Origin: G963677185 sp963677185
Lineage (GTDB): Bacteria; Bacillota; Syntrophomonadia; Syntrophomonadales; Syntrophomonadaceae
DNA: 64,000 nucleotides
Direction: 5' to 3'
NCBI GenBank assembly: GCA_963677185.1
Contig: OY781889.1
Span: 930,001 to 994,000, forward strand
In this document: piece after piece, positions 8,349-16,758 of the stretch
Layout: each line of letters begins with the position of its first letter
How positions within the stretch are numbered: the stretch's first letter is position 1
Notes under the pieces: model-generated
Database searches by the model: none
What the model was told of the DNA's origin: nothing
Seen by the model: only the letters and a program-made list of their open reading frames with translations
Translations under genes and position numbers: made by a program

Positions 8349-9536
8349 CTAAATGCTATTTAGTGCATTGAGCATTTTGTACATGCCTTTGGAAACTGAA
8401 GACTTGGGCTTGGTTTTCATAAATGGGATGCCTTGATTAATGGATGCGACCACCAGCTTGCCTTCGCTGGGTACTTCAGCCCATATTTTAATGCCCAGCA
8501 CTTTCTCCACATCGGACGGTTCAAGCCCGGCTACGCCGGAAGAACGGTTCAGCACCAGCCGGGTTCGGTGCATAAGCTGGAGTGAATGCAGGATATCAAT
8601 ACTTTTCTTTATGTTCTTTACGGTTGTCAAATCCAGGGAAACTATAAGCAGGATAATATCCGACATTTCCAGGGCGCTCAGGGTAATTTCTTCGATGAAT
8701 GTAGGTGTATCAACAAAAGTATATTTATATTTATTGCGTAGAAGGTTCAAAGTTTTGCGGGTGGTGTCAGCGGAAATTATTTCGGCTAATTCGGGACGAT
8801 TGGGTGCGGCTAAAATTTTGACACCATGTCTTTCATACAGGTATTCTTCCAAAACGACAGTGTCGAGCTCACGGTTTTCCTGCATCAATTCAGCCAGGGT
8901 TTTTCGCGGCTGCAAATCCATGATTAGCGCCAGGTCGCCGAATTGAATATCAAAATCAGCCAGGGCTACTCCGCCGGAAAACATCTCACCGGCAGCCACT
9001 GCCAGGTTGGCGCATATAACGCTTTTGCCGATGCCGCCCTTCGTTCCAAAGACGGTAACAATACGGTTATCTCCGCTCTTGGTTTCAGGAATTGGTGGAG
9101 CGGCTTCGCGTTTATTAAGCGATATATCGGTAGCTTCGGTGCTGCGCATCTGCAATTGCTTGCGACGGTTGTTATAGAGGAATATAATAGTTTGCTTGAT
9201 CTCGTCTTCAAAAAAGGGTTTGACCATGTATTCTTTGGCGCCAGAGCGCAGTGCCCGGCGCATATGCTCAATGTCATCGAAGACTGACATTAGAATTACG
9301 TTCGTCATTGGATAGTTGGCCGTTATCTGCCGGGTTGCTTCCAGCCCGTCCATTTCAGGCATCCGAGCTTCCATTAGCACGATATCAACCGGTGTCTTGG
9401 CCATTTTGTCCAGCACGGCTCTTCCGGAATCCAGTTCGGCCACCAGGTCGAAGCTTCCCTCTGTATCCAGCATTGATACAATTCGATTCCGGCTTTCAAT
9501 ATCGCTGTCAGCAATTAGTATTTTTATTTTCTTCAT
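8349..9536 (-). CDS. tadZ: TadZ/CpaE-like pilus localisation protein: receiver domain plus MinD-type ATPase
   Basis: The start is placed at the ATG with GGGAG nine bases upstream, giving 395 residues. Residues 1-125 form a response-regulator receiver: KKIKILIADSDIESR, PVDIVLMEARMPEMDGLEA and a KPF lysine; the phospho-acceptor position is E (LMEARMPEMDG) rather than D. The rest is a P-loop ATPase with the deviant Walker A FGTKGGIGKSV and Walker A' region ALADFDIQFGDLA. TadZ/CpaE proteins place the Tad machine at the cell pole or surface site. The atypical receiver is normal for this family and suggests phosphorylation-independent signalling. It is embedded between cpaB and tadA. Confidence 0.92.
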   Translation of the reverse strand: MKKIKILIADSDIESRNRIVSMLDTEGSFDLVAELDSGRAVLDKMAKTPVDIVLMEARMPEMDGLEATRQITANYPMTNVILMSVFDDIEHMRRALRSGAKEYMVKPFFEDEIKQTIIFLYNNRRKQLQMRSTEATDISLNKREAAPPIPETKSGDNRIVTVFGTKGGIGKSVICANLAVAAGEMFSGGVALADFDIQFGDLALIMDLQPRKTLAELMQENRELDTVVLEEYLYERHGVKILAAPNRPELAEIISADTTRKTLNLLRNKYKYTFVDTPTFIEEITLSALEMSDIILLIVSLDLTTVKNIKKSIDILHSLQLMHRTRLVLNRSSGVAGLEPSDVEKVLGIKIWAEVPSEGKLVVASINQGIPFMKTKPKSSVSKGMYKMLNALNSI

Positions 9537-9648
9537 CAGCCACAACTCCCGCGCGTTTCATTATAGAGGCACAGACAAACTGAACGGCCTGTTCCCATTA
9601 GTTTCCTGCTCGCCCTACTGCTATTATTTTATCAGCAACTGCCAATCT

Positions 9649-10377
9649 TTAATAGGCCAGCAGGTCAGCGGCAGAGATCGGCGGGCGTTTTTCAGTTTCT
9701 TCATCAATAGGTGAACGCAAAATAACCCTGATTTGACCGAATTGAGTTGCCCAGGCAACTTTCTGAGCTTCCTCCAGGCTCAAGGCCAGGGTAATCGTCT
9801 TGCTTTCTTCCTGTTTCTTACTGTCTGACACGATTGATTTGTCACCTACAGCCAGCACTTCGCGGTTCTGCACAGCTACAGCGCTATAGGCGACGTCTTT
9901 TTCACTCCCAGTAGCATCAAGAACCTTGACTTCAATAAGGGCGATGATATCGACATGATCGCCAGCCTGAACATATCCGGCTACTCCGGTAACAGGATCT
10001 ACTCCGATAGATTCCGCCCTCTGCCCGGGTTCCAGTTTATATGAAAAGCTTGACATCTCGCTTCCTGGAACCACCAGTCGGTCAGACAGAATTACTTCAT
10101 CCCGGGCAATATCAGTAATGGCTGCCTTGCCAATAATATCATCAATTGATTTAAAGGCATTGGGATGCACATACTGAGCCGGGATCTCCTTTGTTGTCAG
10201 CTGTTGAGCCGTGATTACAGTATTAGCAGCAATATTTTCCGAGGCTGCAACGACGCTAATGGTATCGGCTGTTTGATACTGTGATTTCAGTTGCTGCAAA
10301 TACTGAAAAAATATGGCTGCCGCCAGTAACCCGCAGACGACAGCAATGACCCAGAACTTCCTTGTAGTAGTAAACAC
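9649..10377 (-). CDS. cpaB: Flp pilus assembly protein CpaB/RcpC
   Basis: The GTG chosen has GGGAGGG eight bases upstream; a TTG two codons earlier would be too close. The 242-residue product has an N-terminal membrane anchor (FWVIAVVCGLLAAAIFF). A SAF domain follows with VAASENIAANTVITAQQL, KAAITDIARDEVILSDRLV, the QRAESIGVDPVTGVAGYVQAGD block, and the RcpC-type C-terminal segment TITLALSLEEAQKVAWATQFG. CpaB/RcpC lies on the outer face of the membrane and supports pilus assembly. Here there is no secretin partner, as expected for a single-membrane cell. Confidence 0.92.
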   Translation of the reverse strand: MFTTTRKFWVIAVVCGLLAAAIFFQYLQQLKSQYQTADTISVVAASENIAANTVITAQQLTTKEIPAQYVHPNAFKSIDDIIGKAAITDIARDEVILSDRLVVPGSEMSSFSYKLEPGQRAESIGVDPVTGVAGYVQAGDHVDIIALIEVKVLDATGSEKDVAYSAVAVQNREVLAVGDKSIVSDSKKQEESKTITLALSLEEAQKVAWATQFGQIRVILRSPIDEETEKRPPISAADLLAY

Positions 10378-10398
10378 CGCCAAATCCCTCCCTGTTAA

Positions 10399-11331
10399 TT
10401 ATTCGATTAGTTGAGTGGTATATAACCCGAAATCTTCGGCATCGGGGCTGGACATTCCGGGAATCACATACTCGATAAAAGCTCCCCGGACTTGGTTGTC
10501 GTGACCGCTGCCTACATAATCCTCGAGCATAAAAGCGGCAAAACCGCAAACCCTTACTTCTTTATGACCAACATCAACCTGGTTGATAATGGGAACAAAG
10601 ACAATTCGAGGGCATCCCGTCTGATAATGAGCAATTGTACATTTCGGAGTGTGCGGGCATAAGTCCAGGCGGTATTGAACGCCTTGCTTGGTGGGGCCGC
10701 TCATGTTGCCCGGTTCGTAGGGCACGATATCACCGATGTGGATTACCCCCGGATATCCGTACTTAATATTGCTGCGATAGTCATTGGCGCCGCTGTCGCC
10801 CTCGAAGCGAAGGGCTCCAAACCAGCCCGGGTAAAGCTGATCGCCGGCTCCTTGCTTTAAGATTGTTGCCTCGCCGAAGGTATAGTCATGTTCCCAGACT
10901 CCCCATGGCACCAGGCCGGACGCCTCCGAAAGAGGAGCTATCTGGGCGGTGGCTTGAACATTAACCGTTGCGGTTGGAATCCCCAGGGCCCGGGCGAAAA
11001 ACAAATCAACCTGCCGGGTTGCGGTGCCATGAATGCGGGTATTATTTTCAATAGTATAGTTAAATTCACCAAGTGAAAGCTCATTATCGGTGCTATACTG
11101 GCTGGCAAGGTTGAAAGCAGTCTGAGGTTGTCCGGGTAGTTCCTGGACTCCAGCCAGCACAGCAGCGTCAACAGAATCCTGCATTTGGATTTGAGTGACA
11201 TAAAGAAACCCGGCATCGGTTACCATAGCAGTTATCCCCAGCAGGCCAATCATGCTTGCTACAACAACCACCAGGACCTGCCCATTTTCATTTTTAATAG
11301 TATTCTTAAGGCGACGAAAAATGGTATTCAT
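10399..11331 (-). CDS. TadG-like Flp pilus-associated membrane protein
   Basis: The start is the ATG with GGAGGT eight bases upstream (310 residues). An N-terminal ENGQVLVVVVASMIGLLGITAMVTD helix is the TadE/TadG-like putative Flp pilus-assembly domain. It is followed by TQIQMQDSVDAAVLAGVQELP, typical of TadG. The remaining 230 residues are extracytoplasmic. They include a segment with three cysteines (RLDLCPHTPKCTIAHYQTGC), possibly a small disulfide or metal knuckle, and no von Willebrand A domain, unlike proteobacterial TadG. It is probably a minor pseudopilin or pilus-tip component. It lies between tadE and cpaB in the same operon. Confidence 0.82.
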   Translation of the reverse strand: MNTIFRRLKNTIKNENGQVLVVVVASMIGLLGITAMVTDAGFLYVTQIQMQDSVDAAVLAGVQELPGQPQTAFNLASQYSTDNELSLGEFNYTIENNTRIHGTATRQVDLFFARALGIPTATVNVQATAQIAPLSEASGLVPWGVWEHDYTFGEATILKQGAGDQLYPGWFGALRFEGDSGANDYRSNIKYGYPGVIHIGDIVPYEPGNMSGPTKQGVQYRLDLCPHTPKCTIAHYQTGCPRIVFVPIINQVDVGHKEVRVCGFAAFMLEDYVGSGHDNQVRGAFIEYVIPGMSSPDAEDFGLYTTQLIE

Positions 11332-11353
11332 TGCTGTGACCTCCGCTGGCGGA

Positions 11354-11755
11354 TCATTCGATGCGCATTTCACATGTAGCGGTCAAAGGAACTGGATCAG
11401 GCAGAAACATTCCCATATACGGCGTCATGAGCTCTACGGAATAATTGCATTCAACTGTCAAGGGCTGCCCTTTGGCCCGGGCTGAATCTGCAGGAGTAAC
11501 ACTGACCTGGAACTGTGCCGGATCCAGCCACAATAAACGGCTGTTAACCAGGGTGGTGATTTCCGCCGAGTCATAACCGACGGCTCCATTGCGGGCACCT
11601 TCCCGTGCCAGGTTGTCCAGCAGCATTTGCGCTCCATAGATTCTGCCGATCTCAAAAATACCCATTAATAGCATTATAAGGATTGGCAGTACTAAAGCGA
11701 ATTCGACGGTTGCCTGTCCTTTAATATTCAAAGGTGATTTGCGGATGTTTAGCAT
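11354..11755 (-). CDS. tadE: TadE-like minor pseudopilin
   Basis: The ATG chosen overlaps the end of the prepilin peptidase gene and has GGAGGT ten bases upstream, suggesting translational coupling. The 133-residue protein starts with a basic tail, then KGQATVEFALVLPILIMLLMGIFEIG, the classic TadE motif with the conserved E at the fifth position after the expected peptidase cleavage site. The extracytoplasmic part ends with CEMRIE. It is likely processed by the adjacent peptidase and incorporated in, or required for, Flp pili. Confidence 0.9.
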   Translation of the reverse strand: MLNIRKSPLNIKGQATVEFALVLPILIMLLMGIFEIGRIYGAQMLLDNLAREGARNGAVGYDSAEITTLVNSRLLWLDPAQFQVSVTPADSARAKGQPLTVECNYSVELMTPYMGMFLPDPVPLTATCEMRIE

Positions 11756-12285
11756 GACATCAGGTACCTCCATAATAACGTTGTGGCGACGCCCAGGCCG
11801 ATAGCCACACCGTATGGCAAGCTGTCTTTTTCTTTGGCACTGTCAGGCACATCGACAGCAGCTCTAAAATTCAGGCTTAATATGTTAAGCCAGAACAACC
11901 GCATGCGGCCGCTTCGGAAAAGTACTAGCATAGCACCCAGGCCGCCCCATAAAGCCATAAATAAGAAGGTTGCAATTACAAATTCTAAACCCATTATTGC
12001 GCCTACCATGCCGAGCAGTTTGACATCTCCCGCCCCCATGCCACCCAGAAGGTAAGGGATAATCAGGAAAGCCATGCCGGCCAGCAAGCCCAGGGTCCAG
12101 AACCATAGCCCGGGGAGTTGGCTTATGTAGAGATGATTTGCCAGACCGGCAATTAGCCCGGTCAGAACGAGGATATTAGGAATGCGCCGGCTGCGTATAT
12201 CGGTGATGCACGCGATACCAACCAAAATAACCGTTGCAATGCTGGGAAATAATCCAGGCATACCAGCTGAGAATTCAAAGTTCAT
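11749..12285 (-). CDS. tadV: Prepilin peptidase TadV/CpaA (A24 family)
   Basis: The start is the ATG preceded by GGCAGGTG. The 178-residue protein has about six membrane segments and both catalytic aspartates of A24 peptidases: CITDIRSRRIPN (first Asp, after the opening helix) and the GMGAGDVKLLG motif (second Asp). It cleaves the leader of Flp pilins and TadE/F-type pseudopilins at the cytoplasmic face. It is short, lacking the methyltransferase domain of PilD, as is normal for TadV. It is the first non-pilin gene of the operon, about 270 bases after the pilin block. Confidence 0.92.
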   Translation of the reverse strand: MNFEFSAGMPGLFPSIATVILVGIACITDIRSRRIPNILVLTGLIAGLANHLYISQLPGLWFWTLGLLAGMAFLIIPYLLGGMGAGDVKLLGMVGAIMGLEFVIATFLFMALWGGLGAMLVLFRSGRMRLFWLNILSLNFRAAVDVPDSAKEKDSLPYGVAIGLGVATTLLWRYLMSC

Positions 12286-12469
12286 ATATAGCACCTGCCC
12301 TGATCGTGAATAGTGGTTCCCGCTCAAGGCCTGGTGGGAGTGAAACACAACATATCAACTTCTTTGCTGGTTTGAGCGGTTCCGGCAATAATCGCCTGTG
12401 ATTATTATACACTAAATGCAATTTGTCGAAATAGCCGTGTTCTTAACAACAGAACAATTCTTCTTACAC

Positions 12470-12497
12470 GTCAGCCTCGCCAAAAGGCAAGGCTGAC
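12470..12497 (-). promoter_or_regulatory. Hairpin between pilin genes and the assembly genes
   Basis: A 12-bp stem with one mismatch (GTCAGCCTTGCC with GGCGAGGCTGAC on the minus strand, TTTT loop) lies between flp and tadV. No T-run follows, so it may be a leaky terminator or an mRNA stabiliser that lets pilins be made in excess over the machinery. Confidence 0.45.
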
Positions 12498-12556
12498 ATG
12501 CGGGTTATAAATTTATCGGCGGTGTTACGGCTATCAATTTATACTGCAATAATGGC

Positions 12557-12709
12557 TTAATGTAAGGCTGAACTTACGACACCAAACTTGGTATTCAGGT
12601 TGCTGCCTATTAGGGTTACAGCGCTGATTACTACTACAGCGATAAGGGCCAGAATCAATCCATATTCAGCCATGCCCTGTCCTTGTTCTTCTTTAATAAA
12701 GTTCATCAT
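12557..12709 (-). CDS. Flp family type IVb pilin (copy 1)
   Basis: A 50-residue pilin: MMNFIKEEQGQGMAEYGLI then a 20-residue hydrophobic helix and NLNTKFGVVSSALH. The conserved G|QGMAEY cleavage context with E at position five is intact. AGGAGG lies upstream of two adjacent ATG codons. It is 90 percent identical by eye to the next gene, a recent duplication, and is the likely major structural subunit of the Tad pilus. Confidence 0.93.
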   Translation of the reverse strand: MMNFIKEEQGQGMAEYGLILALIAVVVISAVTLIGSNLNTKFGVVSSALH

Positions 12710-12733
12710 TATAATATCCTCCTTAATAATAGC

Positions 12734-12886
12734 TTATTGTAAAGCGGAACTTACGACGCCGAACTTGGTATTCAGACTACTGCCGATTAATGTTACAGCA
12801 CTGATTACTACTATAGCGATAAGTGCAAGAATCAATCCGTATTCAGCCATGCCCTGTCCTTTTTCTTCCTTAATAAAGTTCATCAT
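12734..12886 (-). CDS. Flp family type IVb pilin (copy 2)
   Basis: A 50-residue pilin: MMNFIKEEKGQGMAEYGLI, hydrophobic helix, SLNTKFGVVSSALQ. It differs from copy 1 at about four residues (E/K, V/I, N/S and the final residue). AAGGAGG precedes the start. The two copies are separated by 24 bases that include the ribosome site of the downstream gene. Confidence 0.93.
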   Translation of the reverse strand: MMNFIKEEKGQGMAEYGLILALIAIVVISAVTLIGSSLNTKFGVVSSALQ

Positions 12887-12923
12887 TGAAATGTCCTCCT
12901 TCAACCCGTAAATGTTGTAAATA

Positions 12924-13089
12924 TTACTGCAATTTAGTCTGAATGTTAGTATATGATTGAGTGATTGTACTGCCTAATGTTGTAATTGCTCCCATCACTA
13001 CTAGTGCTATTAGGGCTAACAGAAAGGCATATTCAGCCATTCCCTGTCCGTTGTCGCCTTTCCAAAACCCGTTTATTGTGTGATTCCAA
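12924..13089 (-). pseudogene. Flp family type IVb pilin (copy 3), apparently frameshifted near its start
   Basis: The frame encoding GFWKGDNGQGMAEYAFL, a hydrophobic helix and TQSYTNIQTKLQ is a clear Flp pilin, but it has no ATG, GTG or TTG close upstream. A TTG with AAGGGGG eight bases before it lies at 13087-13089 in the +1 frame. Removing one base from the GGG run at 13068-13070 would give MESHNKRFWKGDNGQGMAEY, a textbook Flp N-terminus. So either the gene carries a one-base insertion or the base is a sequencing error. It is diverged from copies 1 and 2 and is the first gene of the operon. Confidence 0.65.
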
Positions 13090-13132
13090 GCCTTACACCC
13101 CCTTGTTGGTTCGCCGTTTAACTCCTGTAGTA

Positions 13133-13161
13133 AATTTAACAGAATAATTAACCAGGGACAA
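13133..13161 (-). promoter_or_regulatory. Candidate promoter of the flp-tad operon
   Basis: On the minus strand TTGTCC, 17 bases and TAAATT precede the first pilin ribosome site by about 30 bases. The match is moderate and there may be an alternative upstream. Confidence 0.35.
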
Positions 13162-13270
13162 TCGGGCAATGGTCTTGTTTTTTGGCCAGAAAAATAGTCG
13201 CATAGTCCTAAGTTTAGACCTAATTGGAGGCATATTATAAACAATAAGGGAGTGACTGGTTGGTCGGATA

Positions 13271-13298
13271 TTGACAAGCGGCTAGAATATGGTAAACT
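13271..13298 (+). promoter_or_regulatory. Promoter of the riboswitch-controlled cation efflux gene
   Basis: TTGACA, 16-base spacer, TAAACT. Transcription would start about 15 bases before the aptamer described next. Confidence 0.6.
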
Positions 13299-13319
13299 AG
13301 CCTCACAAATATGTATATT

Positions 13320-13398
13320 ACTCACAGTCAGGCCAGTGGCCAGGCTCGCAATGAGCAGCGGTAAACCGCGGGACTTTAGAAAGTCTCGCGGTTTTTTT
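13320..13398 (+). promoter_or_regulatory. NiCo (czcD-type) riboswitch with overlapping intrinsic terminator
   Basis: The RNA can fold as a four-way junction: outer stem AGTC/GACT (13326-13329 with 13372-13375) and three hairpins GGCC-agt-GGCC, GCTC-gcaat-GAGC and GCGG-taaa-CCGC. The joining sequences CAGGC, GCAG, GCGG and GGGAC match what I recall of the NiCo riboswitch consensus, which regulates CDF exporters in Firmicutes. The 3' half of the aptamer (AACCGCGGGACTTT) is also the 5' arm of a 14-bp terminator ending in seven T residues. Folding of the metal-bound aptamer would therefore block termination, an ON switch for cobalt, nickel or iron. Confidence 0.7.
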
Positions 13399-13450
13399 AG
13401 AATTTGAGCCAGGCAGAAAATGAATGTTAAACAAGGGAGTTGTCGCTATC

Positions 13451-14425
13451 ATGACAGAACCGGCTGCCAGGGCCAGCGAATTGAAGCCCGGCGATCAAAA
13501 GGATGCAATTAAGAAGGCCAAAAATGCTGCAAACGAAAAGATCGAAGCGGATAAAAAGACCAAGGCCAGGGTGGCCTTGCTTTCAATTGCTTCCAACGCG
13601 TCCCTGGTTATTTTAAAATTAATAGTCGGAGTTATAACCGGCTCGGTCTCGATCATTTCCGAAGCGATACATTCCGGGCTGGACTTGCTGGCGGCAATCA
13701 TCGCATATATTGCTATCAGGATATCCAACCGTCCTCCCGACGAAAAGCATAAATACGGACATGGCAAATTCGAAAATATATCCGGCACCATTGAAGCTCT
13801 TTTAATCCTGGTGGCTGCGGTGTGGATTATTATGGAAGCCTACAAAAAGATGGTTGGGGGCGCCCAGGTGGACAATCCCATACTGGGAGTTGCAGTAATG
13901 GCTTTCGCGTCAGCGGTCAACTGGATCATTTCTACCATATTAATGCGCACCGCCCGTAGAACCAATTCAATTGCCCTGGAAGCCGACGCTATGCATTTGC
14001 GTACCGATGTATACACCTCACTGGGAGTACTGGTTGGCCTGGGTTTAATAGCGATTACCGGGGTGCAAATTCTTGATCCGATAGTAGCTATGGGGGTGGC
14101 GCTGCTAATCATTAAGGCATCAATCGATTTAACCAAGAGAGCCTTCATGCCGCTGATGGATACGGCGCTTCCCGAAGAAGAAGAGCGAAGAATCCATGCC
14201 GTATTGGAAAATGCGCGGATACATGGAGTTATGGATTATCATAATCTGCGGACCCGGCATTCCGGGCCGGATCGCTATGTAGACATGCACGTTATGGTAT
14301 CGTGTGACATGAGCTTTACAGAGGTTCACGACCTGTGTGACCTGCTGGAAGCTCAGATCAAGGAACAGCTGCCGCATGTTCATGTTCTGCTTCATCCTGA
14401 ACCGTTTATTGACAATAAATGCTGA
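13451..14425 (+). CDS. Cation diffusion facilitator (CDF) family heavy-metal exporter
   Basis: The protein has about 324 residues from the ATG used here, which follows AAGGGAG at 11 bases; an ATG nine codons earlier is possible. After a charged, lysine-rich N-terminus it has six membrane helices. It shows the CDF signature SIISEAIHSGLDLLAA (helix 2 metal-site D), PPDEKHKYGHGKFENIS, and helix 5 residues LEADAMHLRTDVYTS. A cytoplasmic domain follows with GVMDYHNLRTRHSGPDRYVDMHVMV. It exports divalent metal ions against protons. The upstream NiCo riboswitch points to cobalt, nickel or iron as the effector. It is a single-gene unit. Confidence 0.92.
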   Translation: MTEPAARASELKPGDQKDAIKKAKNAANEKIEADKKTKARVALLSIASNASLVILKLIVGVITGSVSIISEAIHSGLDLLAAIIAYIAIRISNRPPDEKHKYGHGKFENISGTIEALLILVAAVWIIMEAYKKMVGGAQVDNPILGVAVMAFASAVNWIISTILMRTARRTNSIALEADAMHLRTDVYTSLGVLVGLGLIAITGVQILDPIVAMGVALLIIKASIDLTKRAFMPLMDTALPEEEERRIHAVLENARIHGVMDYHNLRTRHSGPDRYVDMHVMVSCDMSFTEVHDLCDLLEAQIKEQLPHVHVLLHPEPFIDNKC

Positions 14426-14739
14426 ATTTAAATCGAATTGCTTGCAAAATCAAAAGGAATACTGCCAGCAGATTTGCGTTCAGGAAGTTAAGCGGGTATC
14501 GAGTCCGGGCTATACTAAAGTATGGCTTGAATAAACGGCAATTATTGGTCAGCTCTCAATAGAGCGTCCTTTCATAACAGCCCGCACAGATCATGCGAAA
14601 CGAAAAAAACCAGTGAATATAGTAGAATAGTGATAGTTAATTGATTTACATACCAGACCAGTGTAATTATATTACTCTGGTCTGGAGCTCAGTTCGCCTG
14701 GGCAGCGAAATGTCGGCCTACAAAGAAAGGAGCGAGAAG
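14426..14739 (+). other. 314-base gap, no gene
   Basis: AT-rich spacer between the cation exporter and the DUF3604 gene. I see no confident promoter, hairpin or small gene; an in-frame 33-codon extension of the DUF3604 frame lies at its right end but lacks a ribosome site. Confidence 0.5.
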
Positions 14740-16581
14740 ATGAACTGCCGAATAATGAGAATAGCCACCGCTTTGACAAGCCTTTGTTTTCTGTCATTGA
14801 TATGTTTTCAGCCCGGTACTGCCAGTGCAGTTGTAAGCACAGCCTATGACCAGGGAGACTGGCAAGTCTGTTGGGGCGATCTTCACGGGCATACCGCCGA
14901 TTCACAGGATGCTGCCTTTCCGCCGGGAGACACATTGAACGGCATTAAGGACGGTCCCGCTGAAGCCTTGAACTATGCAAAATCAGGTTCAGAGGGAGAT
15001 TTGGACTTTATTGCATTGACCGATCACGCGGAATGCTTTCAAACCATTCCTGGCTGGAAGCAAAAAGGCATGATAGACCGCTACGAAGAAATGATCAGCC
15101 TTTGTCTGCAATATAAGTCATCTTCAGAAATAATTGTTTTTCCAGGTTTTGAATATACCAACAGCGAGTTGCCAGAAGATTCGGCGGGCTACGGACATAA
15201 ATGTGTTATTTTCAAAGATCCTTCTTATATTAATGACCGGCCGATACCCTCCCCGACCAATACCAATGACAATCCCAGCGCCGCATCGGTTAAGGAGCTG
15301 TGGGCTGAGTTGGACAGTTCCCCGGCAGCCGGCAACTATATGACCATTCCACATCATCCCGCCAAAGGCATGCGTTATGAAAACGGCGACTATTACTGGA
15401 TGGGAACGGATTGGGCCAGCCAGTACATTGATGCAGCCAGAATGCCGCTGGTGGAGATCTATTCAGTACATGGGTCTTCTGAAATCAAGGGATGCGAAGA
15501 ACCTGTCCAGGATTTTCAGGACAGCGCATCGGTGGAAGCCGGCCTGCGGCGATGGTTTACCAGCAGCTACAATCCTGCATATAAGCTGGGCATAATTGCA
15601 TCAACCGACAATCATATGGCTAAACCGGGGTCAGTGGCTGAAAAGGAAGAAAATGTCCATGAACGCGAGGGACCATTCACCGGTGGTTTGGTCGCGGCCT
15701 GGACCAAGGGCAAGAACCGCAGCAACATATGGAGCGCTCTTACCGGCCGCCACGTGTATGCGACTTCGGGTGCGCGCATCAAGCTTGAATTTACAGCATC
15801 TACGGTTTCCCAGGATGAAACCATGATGGGAGACACCCTTTACTATGACAGCAGCCAGGGTATTCCACCGGTAACATTGCGAATCGCCGCCGAAAGCGTT
15901 AAGGATAAAAACGGACAGGCGTCAGGAATTAACCGGATAGTACTGTATAAAAACACGGCATCTGGTACTACTCTGGTAGAATTTAGAAGCGACGAGTTTA
16001 CTGACCTTGACGACACCCGGGGCACGGCGGCAGTTGAGTATATTGATACCGACAGCGCCAGCTCGTATCGCTACTACCGGGTCAAAGTATTCCAAAACGA
16101 GACCCCGCTTGTGGACAGTTATAATCCCGGCGATGAATGGGATGAAGGGGCTCACTGCCCGAACGAAAGGGCCTGGTCTTCTCCAATATGGCTGGAACCA
16201 AAGGCTGTCAGCCAGAACAATGCCAGTGACGAAATAAAAATCTTCATTAACGGCCAGTTGTTAGAAGCTGATGTGGACCCAGCCGTAGCCGGTGAAAGTA
16301 TTTTGGTGCCGATGCGGGCTGTTTTCGAAGAGATCGGAGCAGAGGTTACATGGGATGAAGCAAGCCAAACCGCCACTTGCAGTAAAGGTGGAACCATCGT
16401 AGCTTTAACATTAAATGAAATGACCGCATATGTTAACGGTGAAGCGCAACAGCTGGATGTTCCGGCTCAGGTTATCGGAGAGCGCATTCTGGCACCGCTG
16501 CGCTTTGTTTCTGAAGCCCTGGGAGCTTCAGTTGAATGGAAAGATAATCCCCCCGCTGTCTACATGACCGTTTCCCAATGA
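14740..16581 (+). CDS. Exported DUF3604 (PHP-like) protein with C-terminal stalk domain
   Basis: The ATG follows AAAGGAG by eight bases and gives 613 residues with a signal peptide ending near PGTASA. The main part matches DUF3604, a family with PHP-type metal ligands: WGDLHGHTADSQDA, DFIALTDHAECF, MTIPHHPAKGM, LVEIYSVHGSSE and GIIASTDNHMAKPG supply His and Asp ligands. The last 110 residues are a copper-amine-oxidase-like stalk domain (EIKIFINGQLLEADV, VPMRAVFEEIGAEVTWD, LAPLRFVSEALGASVEW). The protein is probably a wall-associated hydrolase of phosphate or sugar derivatives; the substrate is unknown. The fusion of DUF3604 to a stalk domain suggests attachment at the cell surface. Confidence 0.85.
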   Translation: MNCRIMRIATALTSLCFLSLICFQPGTASAVVSTAYDQGDWQVCWGDLHGHTADSQDAAFPPGDTLNGIKDGPAEALNYAKSGSEGDLDFIALTDHAECFQTIPGWKQKGMIDRYEEMISLCLQYKSSSEIIVFPGFEYTNSELPEDSAGYGHKCVIFKDPSYINDRPIPSPTNTNDNPSAASVKELWAELDSSPAAGNYMTIPHHPAKGMRYENGDYYWMGTDWASQYIDAARMPLVEIYSVHGSSEIKGCEEPVQDFQDSASVEAGLRRWFTSSYNPAYKLGIIASTDNHMAKPGSVAEKEENVHEREGPFTGGLVAAWTKGKNRSNIWSALTGRHVYATSGARIKLEFTASTVSQDETMMGDTLYYDSSQGIPPVTLRIAAESVKDKNGQASGINRIVLYKNTASGTTLVEFRSDEFTDLDDTRGTAAVEYIDTDSASSYRYYRVKVFQNETPLVDSYNPGDEWDEGAHCPNERAWSSPIWLEPKAVSQNNASDEIKIFINGQLLEADVDPAVAGESILVPMRAVFEEIGAEVTWDEASQTATCSKGGTIVALTLNEMTAYVNGEAQQLDVPAQVIGERILAPLRFVSEALGASVEWKDNPPAVYMTVSQ

Positions 16582-16758
16582 AAGCGGCTGGCTGGGCCGG
16601 GATTCAGGTGATTAGGTTGTACGGCTGCATACATTTTACCTGCGACATATTGCGGCAGGGATTGCTATAAGCCCCTGTTGAAAAAGGTTATACTATTATT
16701 GCCGGCCGGATTTTATGAATAAAAACGGACCGGAAAAAATGGAAAAGGAGGTAGCATC

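Noticed and set aside
12588..12911. 107-codon plus-strand frame over the pilin genes
   Set aside because: It is antisense to two pilins and its own internal repeat simply mirrors their duplication.
16687..16701. PerR-like box before rubrerythrin
   Set aside because: TTATACTATTATTG matches the inverted repeat in one half only; too weak to call.
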